From Allolobophora icterica (Eukaryota; Annelida; Clitellata; Crassiclitellata; Lumbricidae), in the NCBI GenBank assembly GCA_963556255.1, contig OY744613.1, forward strand, positions 46,034,685 through 46,098,684: a DNA stretch of 64,000 nt, written 5' to 3'. The position numbers were made by a program, and so were the translations under genes. Each line of letters starts with the position of its first letter. The first letter of the stretch is position 1. The notes under the pieces were generated by a model. It did not search any database and was not told where the DNA came from. It saw nothing but the letters and a program-made list of their open reading frames with translations. Below, piece by piece: positions 35,222 to 45,043 of this stretch.

Positions 35222-35612
35222 AGTCTATGTTTGTATGTGGCGTCATGACATCATGACGTGACGTCATGTCATGACACCACGTCATGACGCCATGTCATGA
35301 CGTCATGTCATGAGAAAGCGTCATTATATTGTATTGAGGGTGTTGAACATTAGGGTAGGAACAGCACTACAAGCCTATGTTTGTATGTGGCGTCATGACA
35401 TCATGACGTGACGTCATGTCATGACACCACGTCATGACAACACGTCATGACGTCACGTCATGACGTGTTGTCATGAGGAAGCGTCATTATATTTTATTGA
35501 GGGCGCTAAACATTAGGGTAAGAACAGTATTACAAGCCTTTTGTTGCATGTGGCGTCATGACATCATGACGTAACGTCATGCCATGACGTCATTTTATGA
35601 CGTCTCGTCATG
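35222..35612. repeat. TGACGTCATGACG array inside piggyBac copy 2
   Basis: The inverted counterpart of 26036-26525: blocks of ATGACGTGACGTCATG words separated by TAGGGTAAGAACAGTATTAC spacers. Copy number differs from copy 1, so the array has changed since the copies separated. Confidence 0.88.
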
Positions 35613-35776
35613 AGGAAGTACAACAAATAATGACATTTCAGTGAATAATAATAATAATGACCTTCTCGTGCAATCTAAGTGCTTATTTTATCCGAATTAT
35701 ATGATAACTACTCTGGGGTCAAAATTGACCCCACGCCCTTAGTTGTATAGTTTTTTTCCGCCCGACGAAGGGTTAA

Positions 35777-35868
35777 GAGCCAAGTTGTAATCGTATAGAA
35801 TAAATGGCGAAGATCATAAGAAGTGTAAAGGCGTTAAGTAAAATGTTGTTAAGAAAACGACAAATCAC
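35777..35868 (+). pseudogene. DNA polymerase B fragment between two insertions
   Basis: The frame continued from 33613 gives RAKL then, with stops (TAA at 35788 and 35839), SYRINGEDHKKCKGV. This matches the conserved region following palm motif C in Polinton polymerases. It ends at the AAATCAC copy at 35862-35868, where a second insertion begins. Confidence 0.7.
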
Positions 35869-36125
35869 CTTACCTTAGACCTTAGTCCTTCCGGTGCAGA
35901 TCTGCACATCGGGCGACGCATCTCCTTAACTCTCCTCTGTCCACCGCCAACCTCTCCGCCTCCTCCCACGTCAGCTGTGAATTTGTTGCGTCGTTTCTGT
36001 TGCGAGCGTATTTTTACCCGGGTGGGTTGCAAGTCCACCGCGGAACCCTCCTCCTTTATCCTGGCTTGGGACAGGCTCGGACCATCTGAAGATGATCTGA
36101 GGCGTAGTTAAACTCCGCCTCAGAT
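35869..36125. mobile_element. SINE-like insertion, 257 bp
   Basis: Flanked by AAATCAC at 35862-35868 and 36126-36132. GC-rich against its surroundings, with CCCGGGTGGGTTGCAAGTCC and GGCTTGGGACAGGCTCGGAC. No ORF. The target duplication and length suit a SINE or another short retrocopy. The polymerase frame is the same on either side when one AAATCAC is discounted. Confidence 0.65.
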
Positions 36126-36442
36126 AAATCACTATGATTACAAAAACTGTTTTTTTTACCAGAAGAGAACGACTAAGAAAATTGAACGTCTTTAGATTGT
36201 ATCGTCACGATATTTATACCGAACAGGTAAATAAAGTTGCATTATCCGCGGATGATGACAAACGAGTAATAATAGAAGACGGTATTCACACATTAGCTGA
36301 CGGACATTCCTCGTTACGAAGAAAGAATCTATTCGTTGTTTATAAAATGAGTTTTAGATACATTAATCAAATCGACGTTTGCGGAGTCGCGTTACTGAAT
36401 GTTCCTTTGGCAGTAGAATATACAACTGCTAGAAGCCGCTAA
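36126..36442 (+). pseudogene. DNA polymerase B C-terminus
   Basis: After the insertion the frame encodes DYKNCFFTRRERLRKLN, then HDIYTEQVNKVALSADDDKR and VIIEDGIHTLADGH, the C-terminal end of the Polinton polymerase. Codons after that (YKMSFRYINQIDVCG, VPLAVEYTTARSR) look like a short additional peptide run on after loss of the polymerase stop. The stop is at 36440. Confidence 0.72.
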
Positions 36443-36444
36443 GA

Positions 36445-36889
<445 letters not shown>

Positions 36890-37453
36890 GAGAATTCTGT
36901 GTGTGTGTCCCTCTGTCTGTCTGTTTGACCGGGCTTAACTTCTACAATTTTGCACCTTTTCACTCGAAACCTTCACTACTGTGTCGGCCTCGGCTTCGGA
37001 CACCCAGTGGAGGGGTTCGCGTCCCCCGTTTTCACCCCTACCATGGTGAAAATGCCCCAAAACTCAACCCACCCGACCGTCAATCACGCGCAAGCTCGCC
37101 TATTCCACTGCGAAGCGGTTCTATTTATGGCGCCGGTATTCCCCAACGTCATTAATAATGCGCGTAACGACACCGCGGTTCTATTTATGGCGCCGGTATT
37201 CCCCAACGTCATTAATAATGCGCATAAGTTGTTTACTTTCGCACAAAATTTAATGACGATCGATTCGAAGTATATTCATCGTTTTACAGAAAAATTTTAA
37301 CACATGTATGTTCAAAGACAAAGATCTAAATTATTTACAGTATATGAAACAACCAGTCTGCTTTACGAAGGGCGAGGCCGACTACAGACCGGCAGTGAGG
37401 GCTAGATTTCTGGCGTTTTCTTTAACACGCCAACGCCCGGTTTACCCTCTAAG

Positions 37454-38572
37454 ACTGCGAAGCAGTCAGTCCACCCACAGGTCGCCAGACGCCACAAGGG
37501 CCTCCAAGACTGCGAAGCAGTCGCCGCCAGAGGGCGACTGCGAAGTAGTCACTCCACGGCAGAGGTCGCTAGACGCCAGAAGACGTATACAAGACTGCTT
37601 CGCAGTCTCCGCTGTACGCCAGAAGGCGTCTACAAGACTGCGAAGCAGTCTCCCCCACAGGTCGCCACACGCCACATGGGCCTCCAAGACTGCGAAGTGA
37701 TTGTCGCCGCCAGAGGGCGACCGCGAAGCAGTCACTCCACGGCAGAGGTCGCTAGACGCCAGAAGGCGTCTACAAGACTGCAAAGCAGTCTCCGCCAGAC
37801 GTCGCCAGACGCCACAAGGGCCTACAAGACTGCGAAGCAGTCGCCGCCAGAGGGCGACTTCGAAGCAGTCAGTCCACCCCAGAGGTCGCTAGATGCCAGA
37901 AGGCGTCTACAAGACTGCGAAGCAGTCTCCCCCACAGGTCGCCACACGCCACATGGGCCTCCAAGACTGCGAAGTGATTGTCGCCGCCAGAGGGCGACCG
38001 CGAAGCAGTCACTCCACGGCAGAGGTCGCTAGACGCCAGAAGGCGTCTACAAGACTGCAAAGCAGTCTCCGCCAGACGTCGCCAGACGCCACAAGGGCCT
38101 CCAAGACTGCGAAGCAGTCGCCGCCAGAGGGCGACTGCGAAGCAGTCAGTCCACCCCAGAGGTCGCTAGATGCCAGAAGGCGTCTACAAGACTGCGAAGC
38201 AGTCTCCCCCACAGGTCGCCACACGCCACATGGGCCTCCAAGACTGCGAAGTGATTGTCGCCGCCAGAGGGCGACCGCGAAGCAGTCACTCCACGGCAGA
38301 GGTCGCTAGACGCCAGAAGGCGTCTACAAGACTGCAAAGCAGTCTCCGCCAGACGTCGCCAGACGCCACAAGGGCCTCCAAGACTGCGAAGCAGTCGCCG
38401 CCAGAGGGCGACTGCGAAGCAGTCAGTCCACCCCAGAGGTCGCTAGATGCCAGAAGGCGTCTACAAGACTGCGAAGCAGTCTCCGCCACAGGTCGCAAGA
38501 CGCCAAAATGGCCTCCAAGACTGCGAAGCAGTCGCCGCCAGAGGGCGACTGCCAAGATTGCCAAGCAGTCGT
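37454..38572. repeat. GACTGCGAAGCAGTC hairpin minisatellite in Helitron A
   Basis: The 15-mer GACTGCGAAGCAGTC (6-bp stem, GAA loop) and close variants occur many times, mixed with CGCCAGAGGGCGAC and GTCGCCAGACGCCAC. A higher-order unit of 277 bp is repeated three times (GTGATTGTCGCCGCC at 37697, 37974 and 38251). Confidence 0.92.
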
Positions 38573-38580
38573 TGTTGTTG

Positions 38581-38614
<34 letters not shown>

Positions 38615-38811
38615 TGGTGGTGGTGGTGGTGGTGGTGGTGGTGGTGGTGGTGGTGGTGGTGGTGGTGGTGGTGGTTGTGGTGGTGGTGGTGGTGGTGGTG
38701 GTGGTGGTGGTGGTGGTGGTGGTGGTGGTGGTGGTGGTGGTGGTGGTGGTGGTGGTGGTGGTGGTGGTGGTGGTGGTGGTGGTGGTGGTGGTGGTGGTGG
38801 TGGTGGTGGTG
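38573..38811. repeat. (GTT)n(GGT)n tract
   Basis: GTT x about 9, then GGT x about 70 with rare GTT interruptions, ending just before the Helitron 3' hairpin. Copies C and D carry the same tract at different lengths. Open frames here (poly-Gly/Val/Trp/Pro) are artefacts. Confidence 0.95.
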
Positions 38812-38875
38812 TGAAACTTATAACCCCGGGCAACGCCGGGTAATCCAGCTAGTATATATATATATATATATATAT

Positions 38876-39355
38876 TGTTAGCTTGTTAGTCTAGAGGTGA
38901 AATGTGAGTTAGAATGATACGAGAAATGACAAGAAAAACGAAGACTTTCGCAATATTGATAAAACGTATATTTACACTATGTACAAAATTGAAACGATAC
39001 TCACACATACAAGACAAACGAAACGTCAAAAGACAGACTCTCCGAGAAGACGCCTGCACAAACTCCACAAAGGAAGATACAACTCGAGAACCGGCAATTA
39101 AACATGAGTAGCGACCACGCAGGGTACACTCTCTGAAAATGACCACAACAGGGTACTTACAATGCGTGACACAACCAGTGCACGTCTTACGCCTTACTTA
39201 ACTAAAACCGATCTCTCCGTCGACACAATAACACTGCTATATATAGTCAACGAGACCATCCTATTTCTAGCTTCAAACGAGGTGCGTCTTAACTAAGGTC
39301 AGTAAGTGCACGTGAGGATGATAATGGCGGGATGGCTGAAGGCCAACTCCCAACA
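38876..39355 (-). repeat. Gypsy 3' LTR
   Basis: A 480-bp repeat of 41703-42182, with TG..CA ends. A TATATATAG box is readable on the minus strand near 39240, and the purine-rich run just inside (about 39359-39385) may contain the polypurine tract on the coding strand's complement. Confidence 0.93.
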
Positions 39356-39463
39356 GACCCCCCGACAACGAAAAAGAGGAAACATTAAAAGTGTTTCCGA
39401 CCATGCAGAAACCACAAGTGCCAACGAATTTAAACTATCTCCAAAGTTCATCAAAGCAACAGT

Positions 39464-41260
39464 CTAGTAGAAAAATCTATGAGTCCGTAGAGATATATGA
39501 AAAGTTCGTACATTTAAACTGAGGGGCGACTTAATATGTCTGGCAACACGCCGATGCTTAATGTTCAATGAGCACTGTTGGAGTTCAAGACTCCATCGCA
39601 AAAGTTTCGCATTCGAAGGAGCCATGCGATTTATGAACTGTAGTGGACTATGGTCCGTATAAACAACCACTGGAGCGGAACCAAAGTACACGCTGAACGC
39701 GCGTACACCGACCACCAGCGCAAGTGCCTCCTTCTCAATGGTCGAATAGCGTACTTCCGCCAAACTCAACTTCCGACTCAGGTAGCAGACCGGATGTTCA
39801 ATCTCGTCCGTTATCTGAAATAGACAACCTCCCAAACAAAAGTAAGAAGCATCTACAGCCAAATAAAAGGGTTTGTCAAAATCTGGCGGTTTAAGTATAG
39901 GCCGTGAAGCCATCCTAGACTTCAAATCAATGAATGCATTCTCAGCCTCAGGAGACAAAGTAAACCGGTGACCTTTCTTAAGTAACAAAGTAAGAGGTAA
40001 GGTTAACTGAGAGTAATGCGGCAGGAACTTGCGGTAATACCCAGCCAAACCCAGAAGAGACTGAACCTTGTCAATTAACGATTCTACACGTGACATCGGA
40101 AAAGGATCGGCTACCGTAAGCGCATTCAACTTACGAAAGTCTGTGCACAGCCGCAGAGACCCATCCGATTTAGGTACAAGTACAATAGGCGAAGCCCACG
40201 CACTTTCGGACTCCTCTACAATGCCTTCTTCAATTAGGCCTTTAATCTCTTTGTCTACCTGTGCCATACGCTCAGGATGCAACCGATAGGCTGTCTGCCG
40301 TACTGGTCGTGCACCAGGTATCAACTCAATACGGTGTGCAATAAGTGAAGTCTTGCCAGGTACATAACTAAACACACCCTTAAACGTACTAAGCATGCCC
40401 AGCAATTCATCCCGTTGCACAAAATCCAAAGGACTATTTGCGACCACCTCTTCTAATTTAGGCGACTCAGACACATTCACACTTGCAGGCATATCATGAG
40501 CAACGTACAATAACTTAGCACGCGACTGCGTAGGAACAACAATTTGCGTATACCCTAAATCATCAGGCGTATCTAAATCCTTCCACTGCCTCACCAAAAT
40601 TCCGTTAGCAATCGAATACGATTGGCGTTCCATATACTGCCCATCCCTTCGCTCAACCGGCTGATACAAGGGAAGCAAAGACGTATCGGCTTTCTGCATA
40701 TTAATTAAATTCTCGCGCGACACTACATTGGTTAAATCAGCATGCACTGCAGTAGACTCTTTGAATAAGGCACTCAAGTCTACGTCTAACTGCACATTTA
40801 TATCAGCAGACTTATCTTCTACAGATTGAGTATGCGACACAGGTAAAGAGCCAGAATCGGTCAATTTAACTTGAGCGCGTGTAGTCACTCCCACATTTAT
40901 CTCATCTTGTGGACTATCGAAGTCGTTACCAATTAGAACGTGAATGCCAGGTGGCAAATGGTCTACCAACCCACATAAGATAGTGCCGTTAGCAAATTTA
41001 GACTCAACTCGAATTTCAACCAAAGAAACCCAAAACGTGACGCCCGAAAAACCCGTAATAAGTCGTAGCTCACCGGTGTCACAGAACTCATTAGCATGCA
41101 ATAATTCCTTGCTAGCCAAGCTTTGCAAAGAACTAGTATCTCTCAACAGCACAATATTGCGAGAAAGTCCAGTGGGCGTATACACATAGCCAGACGAACT
41201 GAATGACAAGTAGCCAGCGTCGACCATTTTAGTCGGCCCATCCTTCACTTGTACAGACAT
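39464..41260 (-). CDS. Pol-derived ORF lacking the RT catalytic core
   Basis: A 598-codon uninterrupted ORF. The N-terminal part holds a retropepsin-like region (NIVLLRDTSSLQSLASKELL, with DTS as the active-site triad). The central part has RT entry blocks: GARPVRQTAYRLHPERM, GIVEESESAWASPIVLVPK and RLCTDFRKLNALTVADPFPM. It then jumps in frame (about 40063) to LLGLAGYYRKFLPHYSQL, skipping the YxDD palm. RNase H follows: KPFYLAVDASYFCLGGCLF, YSTIEKEALALVVGVRAF and VVVYTDHSPLQF. Integrase is replaced by a short foreign tail. It cannot be an active RT, yet protease and RNase H parts look intact. Confidence 0.87.
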   Translation of the reverse strand: MSVQVKDGPTKMVDAGYLSFSSSGYVYTPTGLSRNIVLLRDTSSLQSLASKELLHANEFCDTGELRLITGFSGVTFWVSLVEIRVESKFANGTILCGLVDHLPPGIHVLIGNDFDSPQDEINVGVTTRAQVKLTDSGSLPVSHTQSVEDKSADINVQLDVDLSALFKESTAVHADLTNVVSRENLINMQKADTSLLPLYQPVERRDGQYMERQSYSIANGILVRQWKDLDTPDDLGYTQIVVPTQSRAKLLYVAHDMPASVNVSESPKLEEVVANSPLDFVQRDELLGMLSTFKGVFSYVPGKTSLIAHRIELIPGARPVRQTAYRLHPERMAQVDKEIKGLIEEGIVEESESAWASPIVLVPKSDGSLRLCTDFRKLNALTVADPFPMSRVESLIDKVQSLLGLAGYYRKFLPHYSQLTLPLTLLLKKGHRFTLSPEAENAFIDLKSRMASRPILKPPDFDKPFYLAVDASYFCLGGCLFQITDEIEHPVCYLSRKLSLAEVRYSTIEKEALALVVGVRAFSVYFGSAPVVVYTDHSPLQFINRMAPSNAKLLRWSLELQQCSLNIKHRRVARHIKSPLSLNVRTFHISLRTHRFFY

Positions 41261-41281
41261 ACCTTCGTCAACCTTCTGTGC

Positions 41282-41464
41282 TCAAATTTCAAAAATTTTC
41301 CTGTTTAACTCGTCAAGAGCTACCCAGACCATTTTCTGCAGCTCTACCTCATTCCAAGTTTTTATTACTAGTCCTAAACTATTTAATCTTTCCCTCATCT
41401 CTTCGACAGACATATCGAAAATATCTTCAACACTCAAAGGCTTAAACGATAGCGAATTTTCCAT
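41282..41464 (-). pseudogene. Gypsy Gag N-terminus remnant
   Basis: A 60-codon frame begins MENSLSFKPLSVEDIF and has DMSVEEMRERLNSLGL, a SAP-like helical start seen in some Gypsy Gag proteins. It stops at 41282, about 20 bases before the pol ORF. Capsid and nucleocapsid are gone. The 5' leader with the primer site lies upstream. Confidence 0.6.
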
Positions 41465-41702
41465 TTTAGAAACTTATGCCACTCAATTCAAACAAAACGA
41501 GTATAACAATTCAAAATTCTTCTATTCAAAATACCCAATTTCCGTACTTTAAACTTCACTCTCAAAATTCAATTTCAAAATTCAGCTTTTAAAACTTCAA
41601 ATAGCTTCGGACGACGTCAAATGTTAGAACGTCAAATACGCAATTCCAATTTCCAATTTTACAAAACTGAAAACGGTAAATTCTTAAGGACGAGGCCCCA
41701 TA

Positions 41703-42177
41703 TGTTAGCTTGTTAGTCTAGAGGTGAAATGTGAGTTAGAATGATACGAGAAATGACAAGAAAAACGAAGACTTTCGCAATATTGATAAAACGTATATTT
41801 ACACTATGTACAAAATTGAAACGATACTCACACATACAAGACAAACGAAACGTCAAAAGACAGACTCTCCGAGAAGACGCCTGCACAAACTCCACAAAGG
41901 AAGATACAACTCGAGAACCGGCAATTAAACATGAGTAGCGACCACGCAGGGTACACTCTCTGAAAATGACCACAACAGGGTACTTACAATGCGTGACACA
42001 ACCAGTGCACGTCTTACGCCTTACTTAACTAAAACCGATCTCTCCGTCGACACAAGAACACTGCTATGTATAGTCAACGAGACCATCCTACTTCTAGCTT
42101 CAAACGAGGTGCGTCTTAACTAAGGTTAGTAAGTGCACGTGAGGATGATAATGGCGGGATGGCTGAAGGCCAACTCC

Positions 42178-42182
<5 letters not shown>
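41703..42182 (-). repeat. Gypsy 5' LTR
   Basis: Nearly identical to 38876-39355 over 480 bp, and adjoining the primer binding site. A TATA-like element lies near 42066 on the minus strand. Confidence 0.93.
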
Positions 42183-42214
<32 letters not shown>

Positions 42215-42219
42215 TAAAA
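42183..42219. repeat. (TA)n tract
   Basis: Continues the (TA)n interrupted by the Gypsy element, leading into CACTAAAAATG of a fibre-like fragment. Confidence 0.9.
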
Positions 42220-42250
42220 ATGCCTGTGGAGAAATTTGGACATACTGATG
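42220..42250 (+). pseudogene. Fibre-like gene, first codons only
   Basis: ATG plus MPVEKFGHTDV, matching the starts at 43360 (+) and 44701 (-), then abruptly replaced by Helitron interior sequence. Confidence 0.6.
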
Positions 42251-42512
42251 TCTCCGCCACAGGTCGCCAGACGCCACAAGGGCCTCCAAGACTGCCAAGC
42301 AGTCGCCGCCAGAGGGCGACTGCCAAGATTGCCAAGCAGTCGTTGTTGTTGTTGTTGTTGTTGTTGTTGTTGGTGGTGGTTGTGGTGGTGGTGGTGGTTG
42401 TGGTGGTGGTGGTGGTTGTGGTGGTGGTGGTGGTGGTGGTGGTTGTGGTGGTGGTGGTGGTGGTGGTGGTGTGAAACTTATAACCCCGGGCAACGCCGGG
42501 TAATCCAGCTAG
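42251..42512 (+). mobile_element. Helitron D, 3' part
   Basis: Begins inside the minisatellite (CGCCACAGGTCGCCAGACGC), continues with (GTT)n(GGT)n and ends with the hairpin and CAGCTAG. The 5' half is missing. Confidence 0.8.
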
Positions 42513-42514
42513 TA

Positions 42515-43351
42515 TCTATATAAATAAAGCCAGCTTTCTGTCTGTCTGTTTGACCGGGCTTAACTTCTACAATTTTGCACGTTTTCACTCGAAACCTCAC
42601 TGCTGTGTCGGCCTCGGCACCGGACACCCAGTGGAGGGGTTCGCGTACCCCCTTTTGACCGCTAACATGGTGAAAATCCCCCAAAACTACCCAACCGACC
42701 CTCCCTCACGGTTCTATTTATGGCGCCGGTATTCCCCAACGTCATTAATAATGCGCATACGCTCTTCCACTGCCAAGCGGTTCTATTTATGGCGCGGGTA
42801 TTCCCCCAACGTCATTAATAATGCGCATATGTCGTTGTTTACTTACGCACAAAATTTTATTACGATCGATTCGATACATATTCATCGTCTTACAGCAAAA
42901 TTGTATGTTCAAAGACTCTGCTTTACTAAGGGCAGTGACGGCTACATTTCTGGCGTTTTCTTTAACCCGCCAAAGCCGGGTTCACCCTCTTCGACTGCGG
43001 AGCAGTCAGTCCACGGGAGACTGCGAAGCAGTCTCCCCTAAGGTCGCCAGACGCCACAAGGGCCTCCAAAACTGCGAAGCAGTCGCCGCCACAGGGCTAC
43101 TGCGAAGCAGTAAATCCACGGGAGACTGCGAAGCAGTCGTCGCCAGAGGGCGACTGCGAAACAGTGAGTCCACGGCAGAGGTCGCAAGACGCCAGAAGAC
43201 GTATACAAGACTTCGAAGCAGTCTCCCCCACAGGTCGCCTAAATTTCTTCCTTATTCGCTACACGCATTTAAACTTATACCTAAATTTGTTGCTTATTCG
43301 CTACAGGGATTGAAACTTATAACCCCGGGCAACGCCGGGTAAACCAGCTAG
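42515..43351 (+). mobile_element. Non-autonomous Helitron B, complete ends
   Basis: Starts TCTATATAAATAAAGCCAGC after host A (42514) and ends with hairpin CCCCGGGCAACGCCGGGT and CAGCTAG before host T (43352). At 837 bp it carries the TTCTATTTATGGCGCCGG repeats and a few GACTGCGAAGCAGTC hairpins but lacks the (GGT)n. It lies immediately after Helitron D, about 8 bp before a fibre-like ATG. Confidence 0.88.
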
Positions 43352-43359
43352 TACTAAAT

Positions 43360-43692
43360 ATGCCTGTCGATAAATTCGGACATACTGATGTTGGATACTC
43401 GCAAAGAGTAATTGCCGGAGGAGTTACATTGTCTCAAGCAAATGCTACTTTCCTTCGTATGGATGGAACAAACGCTGCGACCGAGAATATTAATTTAGAT
43501 TCTCATAAACTTGTCAACGTGTTAGACCCTACCAATCCCCAAGATGTGCTACTAAAAATTACGTGGATATTAATAGCGGTGTAAATAAAGTCTGGTGACG
43601 TTATGAGCGGAAATCTATTTTAAGTGTGGGCTCGGATCGTCAACGTAATACGGGGTGTAAGGATCTACGCGGAAAAAAACTGTTTGCTTTGA
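43360..43692 (+). pseudogene. Virus/phage fibre-like protein fragment (+ copy)
   Basis: Starts MPVDKFGHTDVGYSQRV, then VTLSQANATFLRMDGTNAA, NINLDSHKLVNVLDPTNPQD, a frameshift, and YVDINSGVNKV, later VGSDRQRNTGCKDLRGKKLF. The DPTNPQDxATKxYVD motif is typical of tail-fibre-like proteins of phages and of fibre candidates in animal Polinton/adintovirus elements. The fragment decays after about 43690. Stops and frameshift mark it as non-functional. Confidence 0.55.
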
Positions 43693-44432
43693 AAAATCTC
43701 CCTTCAATTATCGTAACACAAGCATGGAATTTAAACCAAAGGTTCTTGAAGCAGGAGTACCTTAATTATACTGCGCTTTGGTGTGTGGAGTGTGACCTCA
43801 ATACCTAAATCTTAAATTGATTAAGCAATCTTGGTCTGGGCATTATTGGACAGATGCCTAAAGTGCGATTTAGAGTAAAATATCTTAAAACTTCATATAA
43901 AAGAAAGAACTTAGGATTGAATAACCGCTGTCTTTCCGTGTATTAGTCACACCCACGTAACAGTAATAACAGCATCATGTAAAAATACAGAAAATATTCA
44001 CTAACGGATTATAATATGTAATTATAATTAACGATTGTAACACTTAAACACATTAAAACTTGAAAAATAAATGTTAAATCAAATTAAATTATCTCGTATT
44101 GGTAAATTTGTTTCATGCGTATTGTAAACAAAACCGGAAATACAATGATAAAATTTGACAAGTTCTGCACCATTACACAGCACTGTGTTTAGGCTTATTA
44201 TTCGTTTTGGAAGAGCAGCATATTCTGTCGATATAACGAAGTGCTGTGTTTTGGCTTGACTTCCAAAGAAAAATATCCGAGATACTGTGTTTTGGCAACC
44301 CAAAATCTCGGAAACCAGTGAAAATACAGCTCCGACAATAAGTGAACATGAAGATAGTAACATCTTAAACGTAATAATGAGAAACAATGAAAAAAACACT
44401 TTCCGAGTTACTGCGTTTTGGCTTTTCAGGGC
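43693..44432. other. Insert between inverted fibre fragments
   Basis: AT-rich, with repeated ACTGTGTTTTGGC words near 44180, 44240, 44285 and 44410. Its right edge TTTTCAGGGCAGT abuts the minus-strand fibre fragment. The inverted edge ACTGCCCTGAAAA occurs at 47505, suggesting a shared element terminus. No ORF. Confidence 0.45.
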
Positions 44433-44701
44433 AGTACTCTAGTCGGTTTCTAAATTATTTATATATCCGAGATAACATTTTTATGAGCATTATCTACGTA
44501 ATATTTGGTAGCACCATCTTGTGGATCGGTAGGGTTCAACACGCTGACGAGTTTATGAGAATCTAAATTAATATAACCGGTTGCAGCATTTGCTCCAGCC
44601 GTACGCAAAAAAGTAGCGTTCGCTTGAGATAAACTAACCCTTCCACCGATTACTCTTTGCGAATATCCAACATCAGTATGTCCAAATTTATCCACAGGCA
44701 T
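44433..44701 (-). pseudogene. Virus/phage fibre-like protein fragment (- copy)
   Basis: On the minus strand: MPVDKFGHTDVGYSQRVIGG, SLSQANATFLRTAGANAA, LDSHKLVSVLNPTDPQDGAT and KYYVDN. This is the start of the same protein as at 43360, in opposite orientation, and cut by an insertion at 44432. Confidence 0.58.
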
Positions 44702-44708
44702 TTTTAGT

Positions 44709-44739
44709 GTATATATATATACATATATATATATGTATA

Positions 44740-44801
<62 letters not shown>
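44709..44801. repeat. (TA)n tract
   Basis: Lies between the minus-strand fibre start and the 3' end of Helitron C. Confidence 0.95.
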
Positions 44802-44802
<1 letters not shown>

Positions 44803-44996
44803 TAGCTGGATTACCCGGCGTTGCCCGGGGTTATAAGTTTCACACCACTACCACCACCACCACCACCACCACCACCACCACCACCACCACCACCACCACC
44901 ACCACCACCACCACCACCACCACCACCACCACCACCACCACCACCACCACCACCACCACCACCACCACCACCACCACCACCACCACCACCACCACC

Positions 44997-45043
<47 letters not shown>

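Larger units (their letters stand above)
33610..35776 (+). mobile_element. piggyBac-type transposon copy 2, inside the polymerase
   Basis: TTAA at 33610-33613 and 35773-35776, with ends CCCTTCGTCGGGCGTGGGG and the complement. GGGGTCAAAAATGACCCC lies just inside the left end and near 33810, and GGGGTCAAAATTGACCCC near 35715. It is inverted relative to copy 1, with transposase on the + strand. The host codons on the two sides of the element are in the same frame when one TTAA is discounted, so the insertion site is exact. Confidence 0.94.
38876..42182 (-). mobile_element. Gypsy-type LTR retrotransposon with internal deletions
   Basis: Two 480-bp direct repeats begin TGTTAGCTTG and end CCCAACA. 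ATAT flanks both sides (38872-38875 and 42183-42186). The coding strand is minus: a tRNA-Pro-like primer binding site TGGGGCCTCGTCC (41688-41700) lies two bases inside the 5' LTR (41703-42182). By eye the LTRs differ at only about 4 positions, so the insertion is recent. Gag, the RT core and integrase are deleted; protease, RT edges and RNase H remain in one long ORF. Confidence 0.92.

Noticed and set aside
35869..36125. A tRNA or other structural RNA gene in the GC-rich insert
   Set aside because: No cloverleaf or clear Pol III boxes could be found; it is better treated as a SINE-like insertion on the basis of the AAATCAC duplication.
37454..38572. Arg/Gln/Ser-rich frames of 60-214 codons in Helitron A
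   Set aside because: They follow the 277-bp and 15-bp repeats, appear in overlapping frames on both strands and match no family.
38573..38830. Long Gly/Val/Trp/Pro-rich reading frames
   Set aside because: They translate the (GGT)n tract on both strands and occur again over the same tract in the other Helitron copies.
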